A stretch of 58,361 nt of DNA from Clostridiales bacterium (GCA_029265975.1 JAJUGN010000009.1:1-58361), one strand, 5' to 3'. Numbered from the stretch's first letter, positions 17,444-26,960 are shown. Notes: generated from the letters alone by a model not told the origin. Program-made: numbers and translations.

Positions 17444-20065
17444 ATGAAGGAACTGCCGAAGATATACGATCCCAAATCCGTAGAGTCAAAAATATATGAT
17501 ATGTGGATCAAGGGCGGCTACTTTAAGGGCCGGATAGACCCCGAAAAGGAGCCTTTTACGATAGTGATACCGCCCCCGAACGTCACAAGCCAGCTCCACC
17601 TGGGGCATGCCTTCGACGTGGCCCTGCAGGACGTGCTCATCCGCACAAAAAGAATGCAGGGGTACAGCGCGCTCTGGGTGCCGGGAACAGACCACGCCGG
17701 CATTGCCACTCAGGTAAAAGTGGAGGAAAACCTCAGGAAACAGGGCGTTTCACGCTATGACCTCGGGCGCGAGAAATTCCTCGAAAAGGTCTGGGAATGG
17801 AAGGAGCAGTACGGAGGCAGGATAATCCAGCAGCTAAAGACATTAGGCTCTTCCTGCGACTGGGACAGGCTGCGCTTCACGATGGACGAGGGCTGTTCCA
17901 AAGCCGTCCGCGAGGTGTTTGTTTCGCTGTATGAAAAAGGGCTGATATATAAGGGGAACAGGATAATAAACTGGTGCCCCGACTGCCGGACGGCGCTCTC
18001 CGACGCCGAGGTGGAGCATGAGGAGAAGGCGGGAAATTTCTGGCACATAAAATACTATGTGAAAGGCAGCGACGAATATGTCGTCGTAGCCACGACCCGT
18101 CCCGAGACCATGCTCGGGGATACCGCCGTCGCGGTTAATCCGGAGGATGAGCGGTACAGGCATCTCATAGGCAAGACTGTAATTCTGCCGCTCATGAACA
18201 GGGAAATACCCGTTATCGCCGACGAGTATGTGGACATGGAGTTCGGAACCGGCTGCGTCAAGATGACGCCCTGCCATGACCCCAACGATTTCGAGGTCGC
18301 GCTGAGGCACAATCTCGAGCATGTGCTGGTACTGGACGAGGACGCAAAAATAAATAAAAACGGCGGCAAGTACGAGGGACTGGACAGGTACGAGGCCAGA
18401 AAGAGGATTGTGAGCGATCTTGAGGCTCTCGGACAGCTCGTGAAGGTCGAGCCTCACAGCCACAGCGTCGGGGCCTGCTACCGCTGCGGAACGACGGTCG
18501 AACCGCTCACCAGTCCGCAGTGGTTTGTGAAGATGGGGCCGCTTGCAAAAGAGGCTCTGGAAGTAGTAAGAGACGGCAGGATAAGGTTCGTCCCTGACCG
18601 CTTTGTAAAGAACTACAACAATTGGATGGAAAACGCCCACGACTGGTGCATATCGCGTCAGCTTTGGTGGGGGCACCAGATACCGGCCTGGTACTGCCAG
18701 GATTGCGGGCATATCACTGTCAGCAGGCAGGATCCGGACCGCTGCGAAAAATGCGGAAGCAAAAATATCAAACGTGACGAGGACGTGCTCGACACATGGT
18801 TTTCAAGCGCTCTATGGCCATTCTCAACTCTGGGATGGCCGGACAAAACGCCGGATCTCGAGTATTTTTATCCTACGAGCGTTCTTGTTACGGGCTACGA
18901 CATCATCTTCTTCTGGGTTGCGCGAATGATATTCTCCGGCATGGAGCATATGAAGGAAGTGCCCTTTAAGACCGTCCTGTTCCACGGCCTCATACGCGAC
19001 GACAAGGGCAGGAAAATGTCAAAATCGCTCGGCAACGGCGTAGACCCGATTGAAGTCATAGAGAACTACGGCGCCGACGCCCTGCGCTTCAATATCATTA
19101 CGGGAAACAGCCCCGGAAACGACATGCGCTACTATAACGAGCGCTGCGAAGCCATGCGGAATTTCGCAAACAAGATATGGAACGCTTCGCGCTTCGTCAT
19201 GATGAACCTGACGATAGATAAAAACGAGCTTCCGGAAAGGCTTGAGCTTGAGGACAAGTGGATACTCTCAAAGCTGAACGGGCTGGTCAGAGAAGTGAAC
19301 GAAAACCTTGATAAATTCGAGCTCGGGATTGCAGCGAACAAGATATACGATTTCATCTGGGACAGCTACTGCGACTGGTATATAGAGCTTACCAAGCCCC
19401 GCCTTAACGGCGAGGATGAGGCCGCAAAGACGGGCGCTCAGAAGGTTCTGCTATATGTCCTTACGGAGACGCTGAAGCTTCTGCATCCGTTCATGCCTTT
19501 TATAACGGAGGAGATATGGCAGGCGCTGCCGCACGATGGCGAGGCTCTGATGATAGAAAAGTATCCTGAATTTTCGGATAAAATAAGCTTTCCCGAAGAC
19601 GAGGCGAAATTTGAGATAATCATGAACGCCGTAAAGGCGGTCCGCGTCCGCCGGGCGGAGATGAACGTGCCGCCGTCAAAGAAACCGCACCTTACGATAG
19701 TGACGGACAAGCCCGAAATATTTGAAGCCGGACGCGTCTATCTCTCCAAGCTTGCCTTTGCCGGAGAGCTTTCAATCACAGATACCGTTCCCGCGGAAGC
19801 TGAAAACATGGCGGGAGTAGTTACCAACGACGCCAAGCTCTATATGCCGATGGCCGAACTCGTCGACCTTCAGAAGGAGCGGGAGCGGATCGAAAAGGAG
19901 ATACGGGCTTCGGAAGAAAACCTTGAGCGCACCGAGGCTAAACTGAATAATCAGGGCTTTGTGTCAAAGGCTCCCGAGGCGGTCGTAAAGGCGGAAAAGG
20001 AGCGGGCGGAAAAGCTGCGTTCGCTTATAGAAAATCTGAAAGAGAGTTTGCGCGCGCTCAAATAA
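17444..20065 (+). CDS. valS: Valyl-tRNA synthetase
   Basis: An 873-residue class I synthetase of normal length. Motifs seen are [16 protein letters not shown] (HIGH, residues 43-58), the editing-domain segment [19 protein letters not shown], zinc-finger cysteines (CRDCG-like CQDCGH and CEKCGS), and [14 protein letters not shown]. The C-terminal coiled-coil tRNA-binding arm is rich in Glu/Lys/Arg. ATG lies behind AAAGG. No T-box was found upstream, unlike tyrS. Confidence 0.96.
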   Translation: MKELPKIYDPKSVESKIYDMWIKGGYFKGRIDPEKEPFTIVIPPPNVTSQLHLGHAFDVALQDVLIRTKRMQGYSALWVPGTDHAGIATQVKVEENLRKQGVSRYDLGREKFLEKVWEWKEQYGGRIIQQLKTLGSSCDWDRLRFTMDEGCSKAVREVFVSLYEKGLIYKGNRIINWCPDCRTALSDAEVEHEEKAGNFWHIKYYVKGSDEYVVVATTRPETMLGDTAVAVNPEDERYRHLIGKTVILPLMNREIPVIADEYVDMEFGTGCVKMTPCHDPNDFEVALRHNLEHVLVLDEDAKINKNGGKYEGLDRYEARKRIVSDLEALGQLVKVEPHSHSVGACYRCGTTVEPLTSPQWFVKMGPLAKEALEVVRDGRIRFVPDRFVKNYNNWMENAHDWCISRQLWWGHQIPAWYCQDCGHITVSRQDPDRCEKCGSKNIKRDEDVLDTWFSSALWPFSTLGWPDKTPDLEYFYPTSVLVTGYDIIFFWVARMIFSGMEHMKEVPFKTVLFHGLIRDDKGRKMSKSLGNGVDPIEVIENYGADALRFNIITGNSPGNDMRYYNERCEAMRNFANKIWNASRFVMMNLTIDKNELPERLELEDKWILSKLNGLVREVNENLDKFELGIAANKIYDFIWDSYCDWYIELTKPRLNGEDEAAKTGAQKVLLYVLTETLKLLHPFMPFITEEIWQALPHDGEALMIEKYPEFSDKISFPEDEAKFEIIMNAVKAVRVRRAEMNVPPSKKPHLTIVTDKPEIFEAGRVYLSKLAFAGELSITDTVPAEAENMAGVVTNDAKLYMPMAELVDLQKERERIEKEIRASEENLERTEAKLNNQGFVSKAPEAVVKAEKERAEKLRSLIENLKESLRALK

Positions 20066-20100
20066 TGTGACAAAATTTTTGAACTCAATAACGTATAATT

Positions 20101-20144
20101 CATCGTGTATCGGGAAAACTAATCCGGATACACGATGTTTTTTT
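20101..20144 (+). terminator. Terminator after valS
   Basis: CATCGTGTATC (20101-20111) pairs with GATACACGATG (20127-20137), with extra C-G pairs inside, followed by a run of seven T. It separates valS from the sporulation operon. Confidence 0.88.
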
Positions 20145-20206
20145 ACATATGGCGCACAATGCATAAGCATGCGGCGGGAAATGAAAGCAAAAGACTGTTT
20201 ATGGCG

Positions 20207-20247
20207 CAGGCGGAAACGCCTGTTAAAATCGTGCGGAATTTTTCCGC
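20207..20247 (+). other. Tandem small hairpins ahead of spoIIAA
   Basis: CAGGCG-GAAA-CGCCTG (20207-20222) forms a 6-bp stem with a GNRA-type loop. GCGGAA-TTT-TTCCGC (20233-20247) forms another just ahead of the AGGGGGA ribosome site. Neither has a proper terminator T-tail. No confident sigma-H promoter, expected for a spoIIA operon, was found in this gap. Confidence 0.45.
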
Positions 20248-20265
20248 GGCCTCAGGGGGATGCGT

Positions 20266-20583
20266 ATGAAAATTGCTACTGAATTCGGGCAAGGGAAGCT
20301 CGTTATAAAACTGCACGGCGAAATCGATCATCATGCCGCGAGAGGGCTTATAGAGAACATCTGCAGCGACATAGACAAATGCCTGCCGAATGTATGCATA
20401 CTGGACATGAAGGACGTTGGGTTTATGGACAGCTCGGGAATCGCCGTGCTGGTAAAGGCGTATAAAAGGATGAAGGAGCTGGGAGGGGAGCTTAAGGTGC
20501 TCAACCTCAGCAATCAGTCGAGGAGGGTGCTTGAGATGTCGGGTCTGGAAAAAATCATATGCATGGAGGGAAAGAAAAAATGA
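20266..20583 (+). CDS. spoIIAA: Anti-sigma F factor antagonist SpoIIAA
   Basis: This 105-residue STAS-domain protein controls the forespore sigma factor by releasing SigF from SpoIIAB when unphosphorylated. The phosphorylation site is the second Ser in MDSSGIAVL (Ser57). ATG 20266 is chosen over 20260 because AGGGGGA ends at 20260 and gives proper spacing. It heads the canonical three-gene operon, which marks the organism as an endospore former or close descendant of one. Confidence 0.95.
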   Translation: MKIATEFGQGKLVIKLHGEIDHHAARGLIENICSDIDKCLPNVCILDMKDVGFMDSSGIAVLVKAYKRMKELGGELKVLNLSNQSRRVLEMSGLEKIICMEGKKK

Positions 20584-21023
20584 ATACGGTCAATTACATA
20601 AAGATAGAATTCCCCAGCAAATCCAGCAACGAGAGTCTGGCGCGCTCAGTGGCGGCATGCTTTGCGGCCCAGCTCGACCCGACGCTGGACGAGCTCGGAG
20701 ACATAAAAACCGCTGTCAGCGAGGCCGTAACAAACTCCATCGTGCACGCTTATCCCGATGTTATAGGTAAAATAAGCCTTAGAGGACGGATATTCGACGA
20801 CAACACCCTGGAGATTGTGGTTCAGGACTGGGGCAGGGGAATAGAGGACGTCGCAAAGGCCATGGAACCTATGTTTACTACGGGGGGATTCGAACGCTCA
20901 GGCATGGGCTTTACAATAATGGAGAGCTTTATGGACAAGCTCAAGGTCAAATCGTCGTTAGGAAAGGGCACGACAGTAACTATGCGCCGGAGGCTTTCTT
21001 ACAGAGCGGGAAGTATAAAATGA
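20580..21023 (+). CDS. spoIIAB: Anti-sigma F factor SpoIIAB
   Basis: A 147-residue GHKL-fold serine kinase and anti-sigma factor. The N box is seen in DIKTAVSEAVTNSIVHAYP (residues 41-59), the G1 box in VQDWGRGIED, and the G2-type segment in ERSGMGFTIMESFMDKL. It binds SigF with ATP and phosphorylates SpoIIAA. The ATG overlaps the spoIIAA stop, with GGAGGG ten bases upstream. The stop overlaps the sigF start. Confidence 0.95.
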   Translation: MNTVNYIKIEFPSKSSNESLARSVAACFAAQLDPTLDELGDIKTAVSEAVTNSIVHAYPDVIGKISLRGRIFDDNTLEIVVQDWGRGIEDVAKAMEPMFTTGGFERSGMGFTIMESFMDKLKVKSSLGKGTTVTMRRRLSYRAGSIK

Positions 21024-21727
21024 GCGGCTTTGACACTGAGCTTCTCAAAGCGGCAAAAAATGGCGATAAAGCGGCGGCGGAGCAGATGCTTGTGGAAAAT
21101 TCGGCGCTGATCTGGAGCATCGTCCGAAGGTTTTTCGGGCGGGGCGTGGACAGCGACGACCTTTATCAGCTCGGCTGCATGGGTTTTATCAAAGCCATAC
21201 AGGGATTTGACAGCTCCTACGGCACTCAGTTCTCAACTTATGCGGTTCCGAAAATCACGGGCGAAATAAGAAGGTTTCTCCGCGACGACGGGACTGTGAA
21301 AGTGAGCCGCAGCGTGAAGGAGCGCGCTCAGACGATAAAAAACGCAAGAGTATCGCTCGAGCAAAAGCTGGGGCGCGATCCTTTTTTATCAGAAATTTCC
21401 GAAGTGACCGGCTTCACGGTAGAAGATATAGCGACCGCTGAGACGGCAACCGCGTGCGCAGATTCCCTTCAGCGCGAAATGGGCGAGGATGGCCTGACTC
21501 TCGAAGGGGTGCTTGGCGATTTTCTCCAGGAGGAAAAGATGCTGGAGAGCCTGGCGCTTAAGGAAGCGCTTGAGCTGCTTCCGGAACGCGAAAAACTTGT
21601 AATCAAACTGAGATATTATAAAGGCCTGACGCAGGACTCGGCGGCAAAAATACTTAAAGTGTCGCAGGTGCAGGTCTCCAGGATAGAAAAGCGCGCCATA
21701 GAGCTTTTGAGAAAGCAGCTCTCATAA
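21020..21727 (+). CDS. sigF: RNA polymerase sigma-F factor (sporulation)
   Basis: A 235-residue sigma-70 family protein directing early forespore transcription. Region 2 is visible as DSDDLYQLGCMGFIKAIQGFD and TYAVPKITGEIRRFLRDDG. Region 3 lies near residues 95-150. Region 4 ends with LTQDSAAKILKVSQVQVSRIEK, a helix-turn-helix for the -35 element. It is translationally coupled to spoIIAB. Confidence 0.95.
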   Translation: MSGFDTELLKAAKNGDKAAAEQMLVENSALIWSIVRRFFGRGVDSDDLYQLGCMGFIKAIQGFDSSYGTQFSTYAVPKITGEIRRFLRDDGTVKVSRSVKERAQTIKNARVSLEQKLGRDPFLSEISEVTGFTVEDIATAETATACADSLQREMGEDGLTLEGVLGDFLQEEKMLESLALKEALELLPEREKLVIKLRYYKGLTQDSAAKILKVSQVQVSRIEKRAIELLRKQLS

Positions 21728-21769
21728 CAGGATAAAATGCGGCCCGGGTTAAAATGTATGTTAAAAACC

Positions 21770-21798
21770 TTTTAATAGGGGCCAATATATGTTATAAT
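21770..21798 (+). promoter_or_regulatory. Extended -10 promoter of pcrA
   Basis: TTTTAA (21770-21775), 17 bases, then TATAAT (21793-21798) preceded by TG one base away. The transcript would start after 21804, so translation from 21754 is excluded and the ATG at 21826 is favoured. Confidence 0.65.
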
Positions 21799-21825
21799 AA
21801 GCCGATCAGACTGGGTTGGTGTGTT

Positions 21826-24204
21826 ATGACGTTTCAGGAAAGATATATAAAAGCGAGAAGAGCGGTAATAGAGAGGGAGTTTTCCCATCTGAACGATATG
21901 CAGAGAAGAGCGGTCCTCACAACGGAGGGACCGCTGCTTTTGCTTGCTGGGGCAGGCAGCGGAAAAACGACCGTACTCATAAACCGCATAGCGAATCTGA
22001 TAAAATACGGACGCGGCTCGGACAGCTCCGAAGTTCCGCCATTTGCGAACGAAGACGACCTGAAGTTTCTCGAGGAGTATGCAAGAAATCCGGATGCGGA
22101 GAAAGCCGAGAGGGCGAGGAGCCTTGCGTCCATTGAGCCGGCGGAGCCCTGGCGGCTTATAGCCATCACTTTTACCAACAAGGCGGCGGACGAGCTGAAG
22201 GTCAGACTCGAGAAAATGCTCGGAAGCTCGGCTCTCGACATATGGGCATCCACCTTCCATTCCGCATGCGTCCGCATCCTTCGCCGCGACATCGGGCGGC
22301 TGGGCTTCTCAAAAGGCTTTACAATTTACGACGCGACAGACAGCATGACCGTTATGAAGCGAATAATAAAGGACTTCGATCTCGACGACAAGACATTCGC
22401 TCCCCGGATGGTTCTTTCCCAGATAAGCGCGGCAAAGGACAAAATGCTGAGTCCTGCAGAATACATTAAGGAAGCCGAAAAGAGAAACGACTTCCGAAAG
22501 GTAAAGATCGGCGAGCTATATATGGAGTACGCAAAACGCCTTAAAAACGCGAACGCGCTCGACTTCGACGATCTTATCCTGTATACCGTCAGGCTTTTGC
22601 TCACCGACGCCGAGACGCGCGAATATTATCAGAACAAATTCAGATATGTGCTGATCGACGAATATCAGGATACAAACAATCTACAATACCTACTTGCGAG
22701 CGCCCTCGCCGGCAAGTGGAAAAACATCTGCGTAGTCGGTGACGATGACCAGAGCATATATAAGTTCCGCGGCGCCACGATAAAAAACATACTCGACTTT
22801 GAAAATCAGTACCCGAACGCCCGGACAATCAGGCTGGAGCAGAATTACCGCTCGACGGGCAGCATACTTGGCGCCGCAAACTCCGTCATCTCCAATAATC
22901 GAGGGCGCAAGGGCAAGGAGCTGTGGACGGAAAACGAAAAGGGAGAGGCGCTAACCCTCTACACCGCCGCTAATGAAAGCGAGGAGGCGCAGTATGTAGC
23001 GGCCAGGATACTGGAGGGCTACGCCAAAGGCGAGAACTGGCGAGACTTCGCGGTTTTATACCGAATGAACGCCCAGTCTAACCAGCTCGAATATGCTTTC
23101 AAGAGAAACGGCATACCTTACCGGGTGATAGGCGGCGTCCGTTTCTTCGACCGCGCCGAAATAAAGGACATACTGGCGTATCTATGCGTTATAAACAATC
23201 CTGAAGACGACCTGCGCCTTAAGCGCATTATCAATGTCCCGGCCAGGGCGATAGGCAGCAGGACTGTCGAGGACATCGAGAGGATATCAAGGTTTGAAAA
23301 CATCTCCGCCTACGCTGCGATCAGGGGAGCGGACAGATACCCCGACCTGCAGAAAGCGGCGGCGAAGCTCGCCGCATTTGCGGAGCTTATCGAGGGCCTG
23401 CGCGCGCAGTCCGAAGTGCTGCCGCTTGACGAGTTCTATGATATGGTGCTTGAAAAAACCGGCTACATAAGAATGCTGGAGGAAAAGGAAAGCGTAGAAA
23501 ACGCCTCAAGACTTGAGAATATAAGAGAGCTTAAAACAAACATAATAAGCTTTCTCAAGGAACGCGAGCGGGGCACTCTAGCCGAGTTCCTTGATGAGAT
23601 AGCCCTTTATACCGATATGGATCAGTATGACGAAAACGGCGATTCCGTTGTTATGATGACAATGCACAGCGCGAAGGGGCTTGAGTTCCCGACAGTTTTT
23701 ATAGTCGGCGTCGAGGAGGGGATATTCCCGGGTATCGCGGCCGTGGACCCCGAGGAGCTGGAAGAGGAGAGAAGGCTCTGCTATGTGGCGATAACAAGAG
23801 CCAAAAGCAGGCTTTTTCTTACAAACGCGCATCACAGGATGCTTTTCGGCAGAACCTCCGCAAACAGGATTTCACGCTTTGTGGACGAGATACCGGATTC
23901 CCTTATCGACAGGCCCAGACCTAAGGTTTCTTACAGCTTCGGCGGCTTTGAGAATCCTCCGAAGCAGCCGCCGGCGGCCGCAAAAACAAAGGCCCCGCTT
24001 TCTTTTGCCCATCCTCAGGACAGGCAGACCGCATCCTTTGATTTCAAAAAGGGCGACGCCGTGGAGCACAAGGCCTTCGGTAAAGGAGTTGTCGTTTCCG
24101 TACAGCCCATGGGCGGCGACGCCCTGATGGAGGTCGCTTTCGAGACTGCCGGCACAAAGCGCCTTATGAGAAACACAGCGGGAAAGCAAATGAAGGTTAT
24201 ATAA
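21826..24204 (+). CDS. pcrA: UvrD/PcrA-type ATP-dependent DNA helicase
   Basis: A 792-residue superfamily 1A helicase for repair and replication. Motif I is LLAGAGSGKTT, motif Ia ITFTNKAADEL, motif II LIDEYQDTN, motif III GDDDQSIYKFRGA, motif IV LEQNYRST, motif V MTMHSAKGLEFP and motif VI CYVAITRAK. Between motifs I and Ia there is an insertion of about 50 residues absent from Bacillus PcrA (starting GRGSDSSEVPP). The C-terminus ends with a PcrA-type tudor-like segment (KKGDAVEHKAFGKGVVV). Start 21826 (MTFQERY) is set by the promoter at 21770-21798. Confidence 0.94.
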   Translation: MTFQERYIKARRAVIEREFSHLNDMQRRAVLTTEGPLLLLAGAGSGKTTVLINRIANLIKYGRGSDSSEVPPFANEDDLKFLEEYARNPDAEKAERARSLASIEPAEPWRLIAITFTNKAADELKVRLEKMLGSSALDIWASTFHSACVRILRRDIGRLGFSKGFTIYDATDSMTVMKRIIKDFDLDDKTFAPRMVLSQISAAKDKMLSPAEYIKEAEKRNDFRKVKIGELYMEYAKRLKNANALDFDDLILYTVRLLLTDAETREYYQNKFRYVLIDEYQDTNNLQYLLASALAGKWKNICVVGDDDQSIYKFRGATIKNILDFENQYPNARTIRLEQNYRSTGSILGAANSVISNNRGRKGKELWTENEKGEALTLYTAANESEEAQYVAARILEGYAKGENWRDFAVLYRMNAQSNQLEYAFKRNGIPYRVIGGVRFFDRAEIKDILAYLCVINNPEDDLRLKRIINVPARAIGSRTVEDIERISRFENISAYAAIRGADRYPDLQKAAAKLAAFAELIEGLRAQSEVLPLDEFYDMVLEKTGYIRMLEEKESVENASRLENIRELKTNIISFLKERERGTLAEFLDEIALYTDMDQYDENGDSVVMMTMHSAKGLEFPTVFIVGVEEGIFPGIAAVDPEELEEERRLCYVAITRAKSRLFLTNAHHRMLFGRTSANRISRFVDEIPDSLIDRPRPKVSYSFGGFENPPKQPPAAAKTKAPLSFAHPQDRQTASFDFKKGDAVEHKAFGKGVVVSVQPMGGDALMEVAFETAGTKRLMRNTAGKQMKVI

Positions 24205-24214
24205 GTAAAAAAAC

Positions 24215-24238
24215 TAATGGCGCGTTTCTGTCGCGCCA
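24215..24238. terminator. Left copy of the duplicated pcrA terminator hairpin
   Basis: TGGCGCG pairs with CGCGCCA around a 7-base loop. The segment 24215-24238 is repeated at 24431-24454 with one base change (T to A in the loop). The repeat element begins at the very next base, so this copy has no T-tail of its own. Confidence 0.75.
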
Positions 24239-24427
24239 CAGACTGTCGAAAAAGCCCAAAGGGCTTTTTCAACAAGGGGGCTTAATGACGGCCGCTCTGC
24301 CGCGCCCGTCATGAGAGGTGTCATTTCCGACGTACACGCCGCCGGAAATGACAGATTTGACTTTGTTTTCGCCATTCGCGGCGGAAATTCTGCGAAGCTT
24401 TTTTGCTGTAAACAAGTTTTTTGACAA
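24239..24427. mobile_element. Miniature repeat element, copy 1
   Basis: About 190 bases starting CAGACTGTC, nearly identical to 29802-29992 (roughly ten differences by eye, including single-base indels). It holds a terminator-like hairpin (24245-24273, one mismatch), a perfect 10-bp stem (24320-24329 with 24343-24352) and an imperfect third stem. No reading frame is conserved between copies, so it is non-coding. It lies between the converging pcrA and GNAT genes and is bounded by two copies of the same local hairpin. Interpretation as a MITE-like element is inferred. Confidence 0.75.
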
Positions 24428-24460
24428 GATTAATGGCGCGTTTCTGACGCGCCATTAATC
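24428..24460. terminator. Right copy of the duplicated hairpin; terminator of the GNAT operon
   Basis: A perfect 13-bp stem: GATTAATGGCGCG (24428-24440) with CGCGCCATTAATC (24448-24460). It ends one base before the stop codon of the minus-strand GNAT gene. Its core matches the left copy at 24215-24238. Confidence 0.8.
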
Positions 24461-24461
24461 A

Positions 24462-25292
24462 TTAATCGTAAGCAAGCCCGAGAAAAGGACTTTCATATCC
24501 GGCTTTCAAAGGCGGATATACCATTCCGGTCGGCACGGCCGTGCTTTTGTCAAAAACAGGGGAGAATATATGATATTTCTCTGCGGGAAAAGCGCCGACT
24601 ATCGCTGAAACGGCCGTGTAGGGCGCGATCTCGGGAACTAAAAGCTCCTTCACGTTCATAAAGCCCTTATGCGCCTCGATTGCGGCGCAGCCTCTGGCGT
24701 TACGGGACTCAAGAGAAAAAAGCCTCCCGAGCTTGGCCTGGTATTCCGCCTGCCTGAGCGAAAGGGAAATATGCGCCCTGTCCTTCAAAAGCTCCTCCCT
24801 AAGCTCGGCATATCCGGACGGCGAAACGGGCCTAAGCGAATAATCACAGCAATTAATGAGAGGCGCCGTACCTTCAAAGCGGATTTCGTTTGCATATGAA
24901 AAGGGTTTAAAGCCGAGCTTTGCGTAAAATTCAAAGAGCGATGCGCCGGAGGGCTTGAGCACGGCATAATCGTATCCGCGCTCCGCTGAAAAACGCACTG
25001 CGGCATGGGTAATCTCCTTCCCGAGACCGCCCCCGCGGTACTCGGGCAATACGGAGAGCGCATAGATATATGAGCAGCTTCGGCTTTCCCCTCCGGGAAA
25101 GCGTATTCCTCCGGTTGGTATCACATAGGCGGCGGCGGAAACTGCCCCGGCCGATTCCGAAACGACTGCGATTTCACAGCCGAAATGGTCCAGAAAGCGT
25201 TGGACGAAATCCGCGCCGTCGCCGAAACAGCGGGTCCAAAGGCTTACAAGCTGCGGGAGGTCCTCCTTTGTAGCAATCCGGAATACAGTCAT
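24462..25292 (-). CDS. GNAT-family N-acetyltransferase
   Basis: A 276-residue acyltransferase. The N-terminal GNAT fold has FRIATKEDLPQLVSLW (beta1-alpha1) and the acetyl-CoA loop LSVLPEYRGGGLGKEITHAA (R/Q-x-x-G-x-G/A type), then VLKPSGASLFEFYAKLGF. The C-terminal 140 residues form a second, less conserved domain, giving a length like the Eis/YkwB-type two-domain acetyltransferases. The substrate is unknown. It is the last gene of a three-gene operon, 12 bases after the DUF2156 gene. Confidence 0.85.
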   Translation of the reverse strand: MTVFRIATKEDLPQLVSLWTRCFGDGADFVQRFLDHFGCEIAVVSESAGAVSAAAYVIPTGGIRFPGGESRSCSYIYALSVLPEYRGGGLGKEITHAAVRFSAERGYDYAVLKPSGASLFEFYAKLGFKPFSYANEIRFEGTAPLINCCDYSLRPVSPSGYAELREELLKDRAHISLSLRQAEYQAKLGRLFSLESRNARGCAAIEAHKGFMNVKELLVPEIAPYTAVSAIVGAFPAEKYHIFSPVFDKSTAVPTGMVYPPLKAGYESPFLGLAYD

Positions 25293-25304
25293 CGAAACCT
25301 CCTT

Positions 25305-26204
25305 TTACAGCGGTACGGCGGTGTATTTCTCAACCAGAAATTCAGGGTAATAGGATTTTTTTGCCCTTCGGAGGTTTTCCGAACCCATGTCGTCTTCTCT
25401 GTTGATGTAAACGATCTCCGGATGCATTTTAAGCACGTATCTTACAAATTCGCGGTTCACCATCGGGTAGGCTCCGTTTATGTCGGAATACGCTTTCTCA
25501 AAATGCACTATATAGGTATCGGCGCATAGCTTCTCTCCTATGGTGAACGCCACGGGCCGCCCGTCCGCGTACAGTATTCCGCCCTCGAGCTTAAGAGCTT
25601 TGTAGTTTTTGAATACCTTGTCTATGGCTTCCATCTCGTAGCGGTAATTCTCCAGGTTTTCTGGAGTGACGTGGCGGCGCACCCACTCCGCGTTGAGGAG
25701 AACGCATTCCGAAATATTCGTTTCGTCTATCGGTTCGAAGGACCATTTGTAAGTCTGCTCGAACTTGTTGATGTGGTTGCGCTTTGAGTGAAGCTGCTTT
25801 CCGGAAAGGGTAGCTAATTTTTCGGCGGAATATACATAGTCGAAATACTCCCTGTGCTTTATGAATTTGAAGTGGCAGGGAAAGAGTATGTCAATTTTTT
25901 CGGTGTTTTCGGCGGTTATGCTCCTCATAATAAAAGGGCGCTTTCGCTCCTCAGCGTCCTTTGTTATGGCCAGAATGGCCGAGCGCAGATTGCCATTTCC
26001 TATGGGGAAGGAATAATATTCTTTCCCGCCGATTTTGCTGTTGAACACAAGCATGCCTTCGACCTCGGCGACGGTGAGGTTGAAGAAGCTGCCCCAGGTA
26101 AACACGTTGGTAAAGCAAAATTCGCTGCTTCTCGAGCTTTCGGCCAGGAAGTGCCTGTCCATCCATTCCTTGTCCGATATTTCTACTTTTTTGAATTCAA
26201 TCAC
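25305..26204 (-). CDS. DUF2156 (phosphatidylglycerol lysyltransferase-like) protein
   Basis: This 299-residue soluble protein matches the DUF2156 family, which shares the tandem GNAT fold of the catalytic domain of MprF. Family-typical segments are SEFCFTNVFTWG (residues 27-38), SGKQLHSKRNHINKFEQTY, a middle region with EGGILYADGRPVAFTIGE, and the C-terminal INREDDMGSENLRRAKKSYYP. It lacks the membrane domain of true MprF, so lipid lysinylation should not be assumed. It lies 11 bases after the uracil-DNA glycosylase gene. Confidence 0.85.
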   Translation of the reverse strand: MIEFKKVEISDKEWMDRHFLAESSRSSEFCFTNVFTWGSFFNLTVAEVEGMLVFNSKIGGKEYYSFPIGNGNLRSAILAITKDAEERKRPFIMRSITAENTEKIDILFPCHFKFIKHREYFDYVYSAEKLATLSGKQLHSKRNHINKFEQTYKWSFEPIDETNISECVLLNAEWVRRHVTPENLENYRYEMEAIDKVFKNYKALKLEGGILYADGRPVAFTIGEKLCADTYIVHFEKAYSDINGAYPMVNREFVRYVLKMHPEIVYINREDDMGSENLRRAKKSYYPEFLVEKYTAVPL

Positions 26205-26215
26205 AGAAAAACTCC

Positions 26216-26785
26216 TTAAATATATGTCCTCGTACAGACCATTTTTATCATTCGTTGAAGCTCCTTGAGATCAATGAAGGTCTCCGGCCGTCTTCTGGGG
26301 TCGCGAAGGAGCGCCGCGGGGTGGTATATAGCCGTCATTTTAACGCCGTTTGACTCGTACCAGCAGCCGTGGTCGGAGCTGATCTTAAAATCCGGGGTAA
26401 TAATGCGCATTGCTGCTATCCGGCCGAGACAAACTATGATTTTCGGCTTGATGAGCGCTGTCTGCCTGCGGAGCCAGCCTATGCAGGCGTCCTGTTCGGT
26501 GTTGAGAGGGTCTCTGTTTTTTGGCGGGCGGCATTTGACGATGTTGGCGATGTATATCTTCGTGCGGTCGAGATCGATTATTGACAGCATGTCGTCCAAA
26601 AGCTTCCCGGCGCGCCCTACGAAAGGCTCGCCTGTCAAATCCTCCTGCTCTCCCGGACCTTCTCCGATAAACATTACCTCGGCCTCGGGATTTCCTACCC
26701 CGAAAACAACATTGGTGCGCGTTTCGTGCAGGGCGCAGCGGTCGCAGCGCAGGCAGGATTCGCGCAGATTCTCCAAGCTTTCCAT
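26216..26785 (-). CDS. Family-4 uracil-DNA glycosylase (Fe-S type)
   Basis: A 189-residue enzyme that removes uracil from DNA. Iron-sulfur cysteines begin CLRCDRC (residues 11-17), with two more at KCRPPKNRDP and DACIGWL. The active-site motif is IGEGPGEQEDLTGEPFVG and the C-terminal motif IYHPAALLRDPRRRPE. Length is typical. It is the first gene of the three-gene minus-strand operon, preceded by a good promoter at 26820-26848. Confidence 0.92.
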   Translation of the reverse strand: MESLENLRESCLRCDRCALHETRTNVVFGVGNPEAEVMFIGEGPGEQEDLTGEPFVGRAGKLLDDMLSIIDLDRTKIYIANIVKCRPPKNRDPLNTEQDACIGWLRRQTALIKPKIIVCLGRIAAMRIITPDFKISSDHGCWYESNGVKMTAIYHPAALLRDPRRRPETFIDLKELQRMIKMVCTRTYI

Positions 26786-26819
26786 AAATTCTCCCCGGAC
26801 AGTTATAAGTATTAAGATA

Positions 26820-26848
26820 ATTATAACATGTTATGCAAATAAAAGCAA
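26820..26848 (-). promoter_or_regulatory. Promoter of the uracil-DNA glycosylase operon
   Basis: On the minus strand TTGCTT (26848-26843), 17 bases, then TATAAT (26825-26820) with a TG extension. The -10 region overlaps a 12-bp perfect palindrome, ATAACATGTTAT (26823-26834), which could be an operator. Confidence 0.65.
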
Positions 26849-26931
26849 TTTTCTGCTTGAAAACATAAAGGCATTATGAACACGTTCACAAGGCGTTATG
26901 TCATTTTTTTAGGCAGGGTTTTTTTATTGAT

Positions 26932-26960
26932 TTGACAAACTCAGAACGCAATATTAAAAT
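26932..26960 (+). promoter_or_regulatory. Promoter of the acylating aldehyde dehydrogenase gene
   Basis: TTGACA (26932-26937), 17 bases, TAAAAT (26955-26960). The predicted leader is about 75 bases long. A second TATAAT at 27020-27025 lacks a spaced -35 box. Confidence 0.65.

Noticed and set aside
20209-20240. Sigma-H promoter ahead of spoIIAA
   Set aside because: GCGGAAA and GGAAT resemble parts of the sigma-H elements, but the spacing is wrong, so no call was made.
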